DNA of 28,740 nt, from contig JBFXAM010000055.1 of NCBI GenBank assembly GCA_050184295.1, positions 1 through 28,740 on the forward strand, read 5' to 3'. Each line of letters starts with the position of its first letter. Position 1 is the first letter of the stretch. The position numbers and the translations under genes were made by a program. Origin of the DNA: JBFXAM01 sp050184295 (GTDB lineage: Bacteria; Planctomycetota; Phycisphaerae; UBA1845; Fen-1342). Positions 14,209 through 23,292 of the stretch are shown here, in pieces. The notes under the pieces are model-generated. The model was not told the DNA's origin and ran no database searches. It saw only the letters and a program-made list of their open reading frames with translations.

Positions 14209-15141
14209 CTACTCCTCCGCGCCCACGATCTTGCCCGGCGCGCCCACGACCTCCGTCGTCGCCATCACATCGAGGATGCCGTTGATCTCCGCGCGGAAGA
14301 ACCACAGGCACGGGATGTTCGGAATCCGCATGACTTCCTTGCGATCCTGGTCGATCACCACGAGGTGCCCGGCCCCGAACAGCGCGATCATCTCGAGCAG
14401 GTCGGGCCAGTCGAGCCGCACCCGGTTGGAGTAGAGCGGCAGGTTCTCGCTGGCGCGCAGCATCCGGCGGTGCGTCACTTCGCGCGAGCTGATCTCGTGC
14501 CGTCCGTCGAAGAGCGAGTGCACGACGACGACCGCCAGCAGGATCAGCAGCAGTTCACAGAGGGCGCGCACGGTCCCGCCGTCGATCGCCACGCCCAGCG
14601 AGCTGAAATGACCGTACAGCCAGCCCAGGACGGGAAGCTGGAACCGCGCGTTGAGCAGGGCCCCGAGCGTCAGGATCAGGGCCGCGACCAGAATCCACAC
14701 CAGCCCCGTGTCGCGGCTGATGTCCGAGCCCATCACGATCAGCACAAACACGATCGTGAACAACCAGATCCACCCCAGCACCCCGGGATCCCCCCAGCCC
14801 AGCCAATGGAGCCCCAAGAGGAAGTACCCCACGACGACGATCGGCCACACGTAGATCAGGCTCGAAAAACTCGTGAAAGTCACTACCTGTGAGCCTTGCT
14901 TTACGCCCACCCGCACGACCATCAGCCGCGCCAGCCACAGCAGCGGCATCAGCGGATAGCGCAGCAGGTTGCCGATTGCCGCGAGCGCACCGCCGCCCGC
15001 CGGCGCGGCGGCGCGGCGCGCTCCGGACGACCAAGGCGCGCCCGGCTGCGGCGCACTGGACGCCGGCGCCGCCGGAGGGCCGCCGCCCGCATCGGCCGTC
15101 GGTTTCTCGAAATCAGCACGCTCGGGCGAAGTGCCTGACAT
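14209..15141 (-). CDS. Four-TM membrane protein with conserved cytoplasmic C-terminus (hypothetical)
   Basis: A 310-residue protein. The N-terminal 55 residues are polar and Pro/Ala/Gly-rich. Residues 57-80 may form an amphipathic helix (LLRYPLMPLLWLARLMVVRVG). Transmembrane segments lie at about 92-112, 120-138, 147-164 and 193-210. The C-terminal about 100 residues contain HRRMLRASENLPLYSNRVRLDWPDLLEMIALFGAG (region about 220-255), then HLVVIDQDRKEVMRIPNIPCLW, and look like a conserved soluble domain that may oligomerise. I do not recognise the family. The ATG at 15141 is chosen because upstream sequence is Arg-rich; AAAGGA lies about 7 bases upstream. It ends 70 bases before uvrC, whose own promoter lies between. 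Confidence 0.82.
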   Translation of the reverse strand: MSGTSPERADFEKPTADAGGGPPAAPASSAPQPGAPWSSGARRAAAPAGGGALAAIGNLLRYPLMPLLWLARLMVVRVGVKQGSQVVTFTSFSSLIYVWPIVVVGYFLLGLHWLGWGDPGVLGWIWLFTIVFVLIVMGSDISRDTGLVWILVAALILTLGALLNARFQLPVLGWLYGHFSSLGVAIDGGTVRALCELLLILLAVVVVHSLFDGRHEISSREVTHRRMLRASENLPLYSNRVRLDWPDLLEMIALFGAGHLVVIDQDRKEVMRIPNIPCLWFFRAEINGILDVMATTEVVGAPGKIVGAEE

Positions 15142-15473
15142 GGCGGTCCTTTCATGTGCACAACCCGGTGCAGCACGCATGTCGCGCGGCCACGACCCGC
15201 CCGCGGCGTACCGGCCCCGGTCGAACAGCGTCTGCGCACTATGCAATCCCGCTCCAGCGTCGGCGATGATAACTCGCCGCCGACTTTTGAACAGCCACGG
15301 GCCGCTGGCCCGCTGCACACCCGACGCCGCTGGCCGTACGCGGGCGGGCGCTTCGGGCGTGAAGAAAACCGCAGGCCGACGGGTTCGCCGCCGGCCTGCG
15401 CGAGAGTTCCGAACTTCGACGATCGCAAACACGCCACGGGCGAATCACCCGCGACGCTTCGGACCGATCATCC
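15142..15473. other. Intergenic region with terminator, otherwise empty
   Basis: These 332 bases separate two minus-strand genes. Apart from the intrinsic terminator at 15364-15400, nothing is supported. No clear promoter for the membrane protein gene was found, and frames running through this region are Arg-rich and not protein-like. Confidence 0.5.
15364..15400 (-). terminator. Intrinsic terminator of the Cys-repeat protein gene
   Basis: On the minus strand perfect 9-bp arms CGCAGGCCG/CGGCCTGCG (15400-15392 and 15378-15370), with an inner CGG/CCG pairing, are followed by a G/TTTTC tract. It lies about 75 bases beyond the stop at 15474. Confidence 0.75.
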
Positions 15474-17912
15474 CTACGGACAGCCGTTGTTGACGACGCA
15501 CGCGACGAACGAATCGATGTCGAAGTTATTGGCCAGACCGTCGCCATTGGTGTCGCAACGGCAGACTCGGCACGCCGGATCGCCGCCGCAGAACGTGTTG
15601 ACGTACGCCGTTTCGTCGGTGAGCGCGAGCACGAACGCATCGATGTCGAAGTTGTTGACCACGCCGTCGCCATTCGCGTCGCCGACGACGTGACCGGCGC
15701 ACGGATCGGCCGAGCCCAGCGCGACGTCCATCCCGTTGAAACTGGAGCTGATGCCCGGGTTCAACGAGAAGTAGTCGGTGCTGCTGTTGTCGGCCAGCGC
15801 CGCGATGTCGGCGGCGTCGACGTCGCCGTCGTTGTCGGTGTCGAGGTCGAGCACGTCGACGTAAACGCGCGGGAGCGGGGCGGTGCTGCCCGCGAACTGG
15901 CCGAGGTACAGGTTGCGGTCGGTGCAGAGCGCCATCTCACGGCTGGTCTGAAGCGACATGCTCAGGTCGATCGAGCGGACAAAGTTCGGTCCCTGAATGT
16001 CGATAACCGACAGCAGCGACTGGCTCGTGCTCGTGCCCGAATCGAAGGCCGATTGGAGCACGAACAGATAGGGTGCGATGGTCGGGTTGTACTCAACCTC
16101 GACAAAGCGCGAGCCGGTGGCCGCGGTCGCGGGGATGTTGATCAGCACGCTGATCACGCCGCTGGGCACGTCGAGCGTCTGGACATCCAGCGTATTGCCG
16201 ACGCCGTAGACCGCCCCGACGACCGTGTCGTCGTCGAGCCACGCGGTGCCCTGCGTGATGCCGGTGTTGCCCCAGAAGTTGAACTCGGCCGCGCCGGTGA
16301 TCGACGCGCCCGTGCCCGTGCCGGGCGTTGCGCCGGCGTTGTAGTCGAGCACATAGAGCGAGCCGGTGTCCTGGCCCCAGACCGCGATGCGCGAGTTATT
16401 CGGGCTGACGCTGAGGCCGCCGGTGCGCGTGCAATCGATGCCGCCGAGCAACGTGTTGAAGCGGTAAATCAGTTCGAGCGTGTCGGAGCCGTCGGTCGAC
16501 AGATTCCAAAGCCCGCCGCCTTCCTGCGGACGGAGCGGATCGACACACGAGGGCGAGCTGCCCGGTGTTCCGCCGGCGGCGCCGAAGTTCAGCGCGAGCA
16601 GGTTGCCGTTCGGACTGTGTGCGAACGGTCCCGTGCGGTTGTCGAACTCGACCGACTGGAGGAAATCCGCACCCGTCCAGGCGCCAACGAACGCGCCGCC
16701 GCGCGCCAGGTGGACGGCGCCCGGTCCGGCCGACGAATAGCCGACCGCAACGTCGCAGCCTTGAACCGCCGGCGCCGGAATCGGGCAGGGATTCGTCGGG
16801 CCGCAAGCGACATTGTCGCCGACGTAGAAGCCGCCGCCCGCAACGCAGTCGGCCCGCGTCTGAGTCGTGCACATGCCCGCGTTGCAACACGCGCCGGTCG
16901 GCTGCGGACAATTCGCCTGGGCACAGGTCACGTTGTCGCCGGCGTAGGTTCCGCCCTGCGCATCGCAGTCGCCCGGCGACTGGCCTTCCATGCACGAGCC
17001 GTTCGGGAAGCAGCACGCGCCAAAGCGGTTCGACGGGCAGTCGCCGAGGTTGCAGATCGTGTTGTCCCCACCGTAGGTGCCGCTCTGCGTCGCGCAGTCG
17101 GCGGCGGTGGTGACCACGCAGAAGCCGTCCGCGAGGCAGCAGCGACCGCTGCAACCCACCTGGTAGTTCGCGTTGCCGGGATCGAGCGTGAGCGCGCTGG
17201 GGTCGCCGATGCCAATGCCAGCCCAGCCAAAATTGCTGGTCGGGCTCCAGTTGTACGGACCCGGGCTCGCGCCCGTGACCTGCCCGCCGGCCCATGAGCC
17301 GCTCGCGATCGGGCGACCGGTGTTGCAGTCGATCAGACGGTAGAGCGCATGCGGCGTGTGCCCGACGAAGCCGAGCGCCGTGCCGCCGAGATCGTCCGCA
17401 TACTCAAACTCGTCCACGCCCGCGGTCTCGGCGAAGCTGACCGCATCGACGACCGTGAAGCCGGCGAGCGGTCCGTCCAGCGCGCCGTCGTTATTGGCGT
17501 CGAGGTCCGTGGCCACCGCCGGGGGCGTACCAAAGCCCAGCACGTATGTGTTGGTGCCGTTCTCAATGTCCGGGCTGAAGTCAAGAACCTGCACGTTCGT
17601 CGCGGGCGCCGGCGCGGGGCTTAGAACCGTCGCCGCATCCCGGCGGAGAAACAAGCCGTTGGTGCCGAGCGACTGTCCGCTGAGATCCAGAACCTGGTCG
17701 ACGACGCCGCCGCCCGTGCCGTCCCCCTCAATCACGAGCACGTAATAACCGGTGAGGCCGAAACCGGCCGGTCCACCAAGCTCGATGTACTCCTGCCCCC
17801 CGTCGGTGCCGGGCGGATTGAAGAAAACCTCGCTCAGGAACGGCTGCGTGCCGGCGAGGGCCGCACCGACGAACAGCGATGTGCAACATAACACCGCAAG
17901 CATCTTTCGCAT
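15474..17912 (-). CDS. Large secreted protein: lamin-tail-like, three Cys repeats, propeller-like, dockerin-like tail
   Basis: An 812-residue exported protein. The signal peptide is residues 1-20. Residues about 22-190 resemble a lamin-tail-like beta-sandwich (FLSEVFFNPPGTDGGQEYIEL). Three tandem cysteine repeats follow at about 257-293, 298-336 and 340-377, each of the form G-x-CC...GxC...DC...GxYxGDNxxC...C. A propeller-like region covers about 385-690 (SPNNSRIAVWGQDTGSLYVLDY). The tail has Ca-binding dockerin-like loops: DTDNDGDVDAADIAAL, GDANGDGVVNNFDIDAFVLAL and DTNGDGLANNFDIDSFVACV. AGGAGG lies 8 bases before the ATG. Surface adhesion or matrix structure is a guess. It has its own promoter and terminator, so it is monocistronic. 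Confidence 0.9.
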   Translation of the reverse strand: MRKMLAVLCCTSLFVGAALAGTQPFLSEVFFNPPGTDGGQEYIELGGPAGFGLTGYYVLVIEGDGTGGGVVDQVLDLSGQSLGTNGLFLRRDAATVLSPAPAPATNVQVLDFSPDIENGTNTYVLGFGTPPAVATDLDANNDGALDGPLAGFTVVDAVSFAETAGVDEFEYADDLGGTALGFVGHTPHALYRLIDCNTGRPIASGSWAGGQVTGASPGPYNWSPTSNFGWAGIGIGDPSALTLDPGNANYQVGCSGRCCLADGFCVVTTAADCATQSGTYGGDNTICNLGDCPSNRFGACCFPNGSCMEGQSPGDCDAQGGTYAGDNVTCAQANCPQPTGACCNAGMCTTQTRADCVAGGGFYVGDNVACGPTNPCPIPAPAVQGCDVAVGYSSAGPGAVHLARGGAFVGAWTGADFLQSVEFDNRTGPFAHSPNGNLLALNFGAAGGTPGSSPSCVDPLRPQEGGGLWNLSTDGSDTLELIYRFNTLLGGIDCTRTGGLSVSPNNSRIAVWGQDTGSLYVLDYNAGATPGTGTGASITGAAEFNFWGNTGITQGTAWLDDDTVVGAVYGVGNTLDVQTLDVPSGVISVLINIPATAATGSRFVEVEYNPTIAPYLFVLQSAFDSGTSTSQSLLSVIDIQGPNFVRSIDLSMSLQTSREMALCTDRNLYLGQFAGSTAPLPRVYVDVLDLDTDNDGDVDAADIAALADNSSTDYFSLNPGISSSFNGMDVALGSADPCAGHVVGDANGDGVVNNFDIDAFVLALTDETAYVNTFCGGDPACRVCRCDTNGDGLANNFDIDSFVACVVNNGCP

Positions 17913-17988
17913 AAACAGTTTCCTCCTAGATGGTTACTAGTTCTTCCCACCTCCGGGCTTCTGCTCCCGCACTCAGAGACGAACAAAG

Positions 17989-18017
17989 ATAATACCCGAG
18001 AATTACCGAACCGTTAA
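17989..18017 (-). promoter_or_regulatory. Promoter of the Cys-repeat protein gene
   Basis: On the minus strand TTAACG (18017-18012) lies 17 bases before TATTAT (17994-17989), a reasonable sigma70-type pair in a locally AT-richer patch between truB and the gene. The predicted start near 17982 gives a leader of about 70 bases before the strong SD at 17921-17927. Confidence 0.55.
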
Positions 18018-18076
18018 GACGGGCTCGGGAATGCGCGCGGGACCGTCGGCGCGCTCCCGACGCGGTACGCCTATCC

Positions 18077-18784
18077 TCATGAAGTGAAAGAGGATATCGA
18101 GCTCCTCGCCAACTCGACGCTAATCAGGTATTCATCGACGGGCGCACCGCCGAGCCGCGCCAGCGTCCACGCGTCCGCCGCGCGAAACGGCCCGATGGCC
18201 GTCCGCGCCAGCGCCGTCAGGCATCCCCCCGCTCCCAGCCGCGCTCCCAGATCCCGCGCCACCGCGCGGACGTATGTTCCGCGACCACACGTCATCGTGA
18301 ACGCGACGCGCGGCCACTCGTACGCCGTCAGCGTGATCGACTCAATCCGCACACGCCGCGGCTTCAACTCGACCGTCTTGCCGCGCCGCGCCAGCTTGTA
18401 CGCCGGCTGCCCTCCGATCTTCAGCGCGCTCACCATCGGCGGCGTCTGCTCGGTCTCTCCGACGAACCCTTTCAGCGCTTCTTCCACGTCGCCGCGCGTC
18501 GGAACGCGCTCCACTGGCACCGGAATCAGCGGTCGATCGCTGTCAAAACTCTCGCTGGTCACGTCCAACCGCGCTTCCGCAACGTATGTCTTCGGAAGTC
18601 CCATCAGCAACTCGACGAGCTTTGTCGCCTTGCCCAGACAGAGAAGGAGCACGCCCTCGGCGGCCGGGTCGAGCGTGCCGGCATGCCCGCTCTTGCGCTG
18701 GCCGACGACCTTGCGCACCGCGTAGAGCGCCTTGGCACTCGTAATGCCGGTCGGTTTGTAGAAGTTGATTAATCCGTCGAGCAG
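18077..18784 (-). CDS. truB: tRNA pseudouridine(55) synthase TruB, apparent CTG start
   Basis: A 235-residue enzyme that converts U55 of the tRNA T-loop to pseudouridine. Motifs in order: DGLINFYKPTGITS (3-16), KSGHAGTLDPAAEGVLLL (31-48) with catalytic D39, KTYVAEARLDVTSESFD (about 66-82), TPPMVSALKIGGQPAYKLARRG (about 115-135) and CGRGTYVRAVARDLG (about 166-180). It is at the short end for the family and lacks a long PUA tail. The first in-frame GTG (18718) would remove the conserved FYKPTGITS motif. Upstream of that, before an in-frame TGA, the only plausible initiator is CTG at 18784, which has GAGGT about 6 bases upstream. I therefore place the start there; a sequencing error is the alternative. 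Confidence 0.88.
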   Translation of the reverse strand: MLDGLINFYKPTGITSAKALYAVRKVVGQRKSGHAGTLDPAAEGVLLLCLGKATKLVELLMGLPKTYVAEARLDVTSESFDSDRPLIPVPVERVPTRGDVEEALKGFVGETEQTPPMVSALKIGGQPAYKLARRGKTVELKPRRVRIESITLTAYEWPRVAFTMTCGRGTYVRAVARDLGARLGAGGCLTALARTAIGPFRAADAWTLARLGGAPVDEYLISVELARSSISSFTS

Positions 18785-19043
18785 CGGTGCACCTCGGTTG
18801 AGCGCGGCGCACGGTCAGAGCTCTAGCCGCGCGGCGCGCTGCAAGTCTACTCCACGGCGCACCTTCGCGGGCGCCGGCCTCTCATGCGGAATGTTGTTCG
18901 GTCGCCGCGATCGCCGTAACATCCTCGGGCGTCATCCGGCACGGCGGCGTGAAGTGCCGCACGAGCACACGGCTGCGGCAGGCCGCGGCCCGGCGTGTGG
19001 AACCGGCGAACGACGACGTTTCTCCCGGAATGCAGCGAATCGC

Positions 19044-20987
19044 GTGAAGACCGCCGACACCCTGTCGCCGTTCGATCTCTATCGCCCCGCGCCGGGGGTG
19101 CCGCGGCGGCGATGGCTCCAGGCGGCGGCGCGCGTCGCGGAGCGCGTGCTCGGTCTGACCGAGTTGACGCGCGTACACCGGCGGATCGGCGCACTGGCCG
19201 AGCCTCCGTCGTTCGCCGAGCGCGCCCTGCGCGTGCTCAACATCCGCTGGCGGTTCGACGAGGGCGCCTGGGCCCACGTCCCGCGGACAGGACCGCTCGT
19301 CGTGATCGCGAATCACCCCTACGGCGGCCTCGACGGGTTACTTTTGATGGCGCTGATGCAGCGCCTTCGCCCGGACGTGCGCACCATCTCCAACTACATG
19401 CTCGCCCGAATCCCCGAAATGCACGAGCTGGCGTTCTTTGTCGACCCCTTCGGCTGGGAGAATTCGCGCCGCCGGAACCGTCCCTCGATGCGCGTCCTGC
19501 TCACCTGGTTGCGAAGCGGCAAAGCGCTGGCGGTCTTTCCCGCCGGCGGCGTTTCCTACTTCACATTCAAGGAGCGCTGCATCACGGATCCGCCGTGGCC
19601 CGACACGATCGCCCGCATCGTGCGGCGGTCCGCCGTGCCGGTCGTGCCCGTGTACTTTGAGGGTCACAACAGCCTAATCTTTCAGGCGGCCGGCTATGTC
19701 CACACACTGCTGCGCACCGTGCTGCTGCCGCGCGAGGTCGTCAACAAGCGCGGTGCGACGATGAGCGTCCGAGTCGGCAGCGTGATCCCGGCGGAGCGCG
19801 TGGTCCGCTTCACCAGCGACGCGGCGCTGAGCGAGTATCTTCGCCTGCGCGTGTACGTGCTGCGTGGGCGCTGTGCGGCCGATCACGAACACGTCGCTTC
19901 GTCCGACTTAGCACCCGACGCGAACGCGCTTCCGTCCGCAAAGCCGGCCGAACCACCGCGGTTGATATCCGCTGCGCAGCAGCCCGTCGCTGCGCCGTCG
20001 GCAGTCGCCGCGCCGCGCGGGATTTCGGCATCCGCGCCCGCTGCGGCGCTCGCCGAGCGCGAGGCCGCCGAGATCGGCGCCTTGCCGGCGGATCAGTGCT
20101 TGCTGACGAGCGGTCCGCTGGTCGTGCTCTGCGCCCGGGCGGCGCAGATTCCGAACAGTTTGCAGACGATCGGGCGCTTGCGCGAAGCAACGTTTCGCCT
20201 CGTCGGCGAAGGCACCGGCCGCGACGTCGACCTCGACCGCTTCGACGAGCACTACTGGCAGTTGTTCCTCTGGAACCGCGACGAGCGGCGCATTGTCGGC
20301 GGCTATCGCCTCGGCGCGAGCGACGAGATTCTGCCGCGCTTCGGCGTGGAGGGCTTCTATACGCGCACGCTCTTTCAGTTTGGGCGCGAGCTGATCGAGC
20401 AGATCGGCCCGACGCTCGAAATGGGCCGCTCGTTCGTCGTTCCGGAGTATCAGCGCAGTTACTCCTCGCTATTGCTGTTGTGGAAGGGCATTGCGCGCTT
20501 CATTGTCGCCCATCCGCGCTATCGCACGTTCTTCGGCGCAGTCAGTATCAGCAACGAATACCAGTCGATGACGAAGCAGTTGTTGATGGCCTTCCTGCAA
20601 GCGAACCGGCTCAAGCACGAGCTCGCTCCGCTGCTGCGCCCTTTGAATCCGCCGCGGCTGGCGCCGCTGCGGCCTGACGAGCGCCGGCTCGTCTCGCGGG
20701 TCGTGCGCGACATCGACGACGTCGACGAGCTCGTCCACGAAATCGAATCGCGGCACAAACACGTGCCGGTACTGCTTCGTCAATACCTGCGCCTCAACGC
20801 GCGGCTGCTGGGATTCAACGTCGATCCCGAGTTCGGCAACGTGCTCGACGGACTCGTGCTGGTCGATCTGCTGCAAATCGATCCGGTCGTGTTCGAGCGC
20901 TACTGCACGCCTGAGGGCGCCGCCCGCTACCGCGCGCATCACGCCGCTACTTCGAATCGCGAGTCGTTGGCCGCGCAACACGACTGA
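19044..20987 (+). CDS. Fused PlsC-like and GNAT-like acyltransferase (OlsF-like)
   Basis: A 647-residue two-domain protein. Residues about 60-280 are a lysophospholipid acyltransferase domain with the block I motif NHPYGGLDG (90-98, H91 and D97), FPAGGVSYF (165-173) and VVPVYFEG (200-207). A Pro/Ala-rich linker spans about 281-340. Residues about 350-600 are a GNAT-type acyl-ACP transferase domain like OlsB, with IGRLREATFRLVGEG and LEMGRSFVVPEYQRSYSS (about 459-474). Proteins with both parts include OlsF, which makes ornithine lipid by N- then O-acylation; that substrate is inferred. The start is uncertain: GTG at 19044 is used because the domain begins soon after, and the frame is open upstream to 18765 with poor-quality sequence. 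It is divergent from truB and ends at a terminator. Confidence 0.87.
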   Translation: MKTADTLSPFDLYRPAPGVPRRRWLQAAARVAERVLGLTELTRVHRRIGALAEPPSFAERALRVLNIRWRFDEGAWAHVPRTGPLVVIANHPYGGLDGLLLMALMQRLRPDVRTISNYMLARIPEMHELAFFVDPFGWENSRRRNRPSMRVLLTWLRSGKALAVFPAGGVSYFTFKERCITDPPWPDTIARIVRRSAVPVVPVYFEGHNSLIFQAAGYVHTLLRTVLLPREVVNKRGATMSVRVGSVIPAERVVRFTSDAALSEYLRLRVYVLRGRCAADHEHVASSDLAPDANALPSAKPAEPPRLISAAQQPVAAPSAVAAPRGISASAPAAALAEREAAEIGALPADQCLLTSGPLVVLCARAAQIPNSLQTIGRLREATFRLVGEGTGRDVDLDRFDEHYWQLFLWNRDERRIVGGYRLGASDEILPRFGVEGFYTRTLFQFGRELIEQIGPTLEMGRSFVVPEYQRSYSSLLLLWKGIARFIVAHPRYRTFFGAVSISNEYQSMTKQLLMAFLQANRLKHELAPLLRPLNPPRLAPLRPDERRLVSRVVRDIDDVDELVHEIESRHKHVPVLLRQYLRLNARLLGFNVDPEFGNVLDGLVLVDLLQIDPVVFERYCTPEGAARYRAHHAATSNRESLAAQHD

Positions 20988-21880
20988 GCACGGTTCGCCG
21001 GTCGGGAAGCGCGCCGGCCGCTCGCGATCATGCCGGGGCGCCTTCACAAACAGCGCCACTCGGCGTCGCCTGACGCATAACCGTCCACCTCGCGCTGCTT
21101 TAGCCTGGAGGGTCCAGTTTTTTGTTGCGTTTTCAATGGAATGCGGCGGTCGCGTCTTGGCAAAACCAGGTCGGCCTCACCAAATGGACTCCGCGCCGCG
21201 CGGACTCAACACGCTCCGAATTTGCAGCGGGCCTACGTATTCCGACAAGGCTCGTCTCTCAGACAATCGCGCATCGGTGGAAGGCGTTGTTGGAGCCCTA
21301 AAGCCACGTGAGCTCGGGCGGCTGGTAATACTGTAAGTGCTTTGGTAGCAACGTCGAGTCATTCGCCCCGGCGTGCGGCGCGTGACCTGGTACTCGAATC
21401 GAGTCCGCCCGCGCGCGCCTCGCGTTCAATCGGAATTCCGGCCGCAACTTGCTCGACGCCGCCCACTACACCGACACTTCTACTCTCGATTGCGGTTTCA
21501 CAGACTGTCGCTGGTCAAGCGCCAGCAGGTTTGTCGCCTGATCACTTTCAAAGGTCGAGTGAATCGTTTCGCACCCGCAATTAGTTCCCGCTACCAAGGC
21601 GGTTGGTGCGAGCGCGCGCGAGTCCAATGGAGATCCAGAGATGACCCATCGCTCCCGGCTGTATTTATCGGTCAGCAGATCCGTCACGCGTACCGGCCCC
21701 ACATTCCTCCCCGTTCGGCCACTCCAGCTTCCTTGTTCCCAAGCACTTACGTCCGAGGCGCTACATCTCGGGCGGTTGCCCCGGCGCCACCCGAGCGCGG
21801 CATGCGCATTCGCCACGCGCGACCGTCAAATCCCACGCCGATTCAAGTCTCCATTGCACGCCGAACGCCGCAGGTCTACG
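20988..21880. other. Long intergenic region of lower GC
   Basis: These 893 bases contain a terminator (21105-21123) and no gene I can support. The part at about 21120-21360 is clearly less GC-rich than the surrounding genes. A 66-codon frame at 21136-21336 and longer frames around 21373-22188 lack the GC3 bias of true genes and have no clear SD. It may hold the regulatory region of the VCBS gene at 21881, but no promoter stands out. Confidence 0.45.
21105..21123 (+). terminator. Intrinsic terminator after the acyltransferase gene
   Basis: A short stem CTGGA/TCCAG (21105-21109 and 21113-21117) with a GGG loop is followed by six T residues and a further T-rich stretch. It lies about 118 bases beyond the stop. 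The stem is only 5 bp, so efficiency may be modest. Confidence 0.55.
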
Positions 21881-23218
21881 ATGGGCTGGTTGTGGACTGG
21901 GTTGCTGGCCGCCCACATCGGGAGCCTGGCGGCGATTGCGCAGCAGCCCCCGTGTCCGATGCATCCCCGTTTCAAGGCGCCGCTCGTGTTCTGTTCGATC
22001 GGCGGGAACGTCTGCAACACGGAAGACTGCACCATCAGTCGGCCCGGCGGGCTTGCGCTGGCACGGCTCGTCGGCGACGACGCGCTGCCCGACGTCGCGG
22101 TCTGCAACACCGACAACCTGCCGTCGATCAGCGTCTTTCGCAATACCGGGATTTGGACCGTGCCGCAGGGTTCTCAATGTGCCCTTGAGCATGTGTCGGG
22201 GTCGCCGTTCGAGATCGACGGTTTGCCGAACGAAGTCGAAGCGGTCGACATCGACGCCGACAATGACGTTGACCTCGTCGTTGCCGTCACGCGCTTTGGC
22301 CCCGACAGCGGCTGGCTCGCCATTCTCCGCAACACCGGCACCGGCACGTTCTTGCCCGCCGAGTATGTCGCGCTCGAGTCGCGCAATGCCGACGACCTGG
22401 TCGCGGCGGATTTTGACGCGAACGGCCGCGTCGACGTCGTCGTCGCCGGCACGCATGTCGCGGGCGGCCTCAAGTACCCCCAGGCCGAACTCGTGCGCCA
22501 GAGCGCGCCCAATGTCTTCACCAAGACGGTGTTTTCGATGTCCACGGCCGGCTACCAGGGCCGGGGCACAGCGGTGGACAAGGGGCGCCTGCGCCGTCCG
22601 GGGATCGCCGGCCGCCTCGATGTCGTGATGGGCATCGACAACACGACCGCCCCGCCGAGGATGCTCGTGCTGCTGAACGATCCCGACGCCGGCGCGAATA
22701 TATTTCAAAAGCAAGAGACCAACGGCACCACTACGCGCTGGATCGCCGTAGGCGAGATCGTCCTGGATTCGAACAGTGTCATCGCATCGAACACGGACGG
22801 GCAACTCGTCGATGTCTGGCACGCGGACCAGGACGGCGCTTTTCCGCCAGAATTCAGCAGTCGGTATGAGATCGCCTTGACGATCGGTCGTGCACCGTCC
22901 GGTATCGCAATCGGCCCGCTGTCGCCGGACACCGTCCCCGACTTCGTGGTCGCGCTCTTTTCTGACACCGCGTGTTCCAGCCACGGCGCCGCGCTGACGT
23001 TCACAGGCCTGGGAAAGGTCGATGACCCCTACGCATATCGATTCTGCCAACCACCACTGGTGCATTGCGTCGACCCGCTCGGCAGCCCGAAGCCCCAACA
23101 CCTCGAGCTGGCGGACCTGAACCAGGACGGCCTGCTCGACGTAGTCACTTCTCACTCCGAGTCCAACCGATTCAGCGTTCTACTCAATGACTTGCCCATC
23201 ATTCCGGGCGGGAACTAA
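21881..23218 (+). CDS. Secreted VCBS/FG-GAP repeat protein
   Basis: A 445-residue exported protein. Residues 1-20 are a signal peptide (MGWLWTGLLAAHIGSLAAIA). The mature part has repeated calcium-loop propeller blades of the VCBS/FG-GAP type: DVAVCNTDNLPSISVFRNTG, VDIDADNDVDLVVAVTRFG, VAADFDANGRVDVVVAGTH, a degenerate GRLDVVMGIDN, and the final LADLNQDGLLDVVTSHSES. Such blades form integrin-alpha-like beta-propellers in cell-surface or secreted proteins. Six cysteines in the first 60 mature residues suggest disulfides. The ATG at 21881 is chosen for the signal peptide; the frame stays open upstream to 21641 but is not protein-like. The SD is weak (AGGT). It lies 74 bases before the HAF-repeat gene and may be cotranscribed with it. 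Confidence 0.87.
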   Translation: MGWLWTGLLAAHIGSLAAIAQQPPCPMHPRFKAPLVFCSIGGNVCNTEDCTISRPGGLALARLVGDDALPDVAVCNTDNLPSISVFRNTGIWTVPQGSQCALEHVSGSPFEIDGLPNEVEAVDIDADNDVDLVVAVTRFGPDSGWLAILRNTGTGTFLPAEYVALESRNADDLVAADFDANGRVDVVVAGTHVAGGLKYPQAELVRQSAPNVFTKTVFSMSTAGYQGRGTAVDKGRLRRPGIAGRLDVVMGIDNTTAPPRMLVLLNDPDAGANIFQKQETNGTTTRWIAVGEIVLDSNSVIASNTDGQLVDVWHADQDGAFPPEFSSRYEIALTIGRAPSGIAIGPLSPDTVPDFVVALFSDTACSSHGAALTFTGLGKVDDPYAYRFCQPPLVHCVDPLGSPKPQHLELADLNQDGLLDVVTSHSESNRFSVLLNDLPIIPGGN

Positions 23219-23292
23219 GACACCATGGCAGCACAAGGGCCGATCCACAACCATCCAACGGCCGGCCCGGCTAACCAGGGGACAAGACTCGC

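Noticed and set aside
21136..21336. 66-codon plus-strand frame in the low-GC stretch
   Set aside because: There is no SD, no family resemblance and no GC3 bias.
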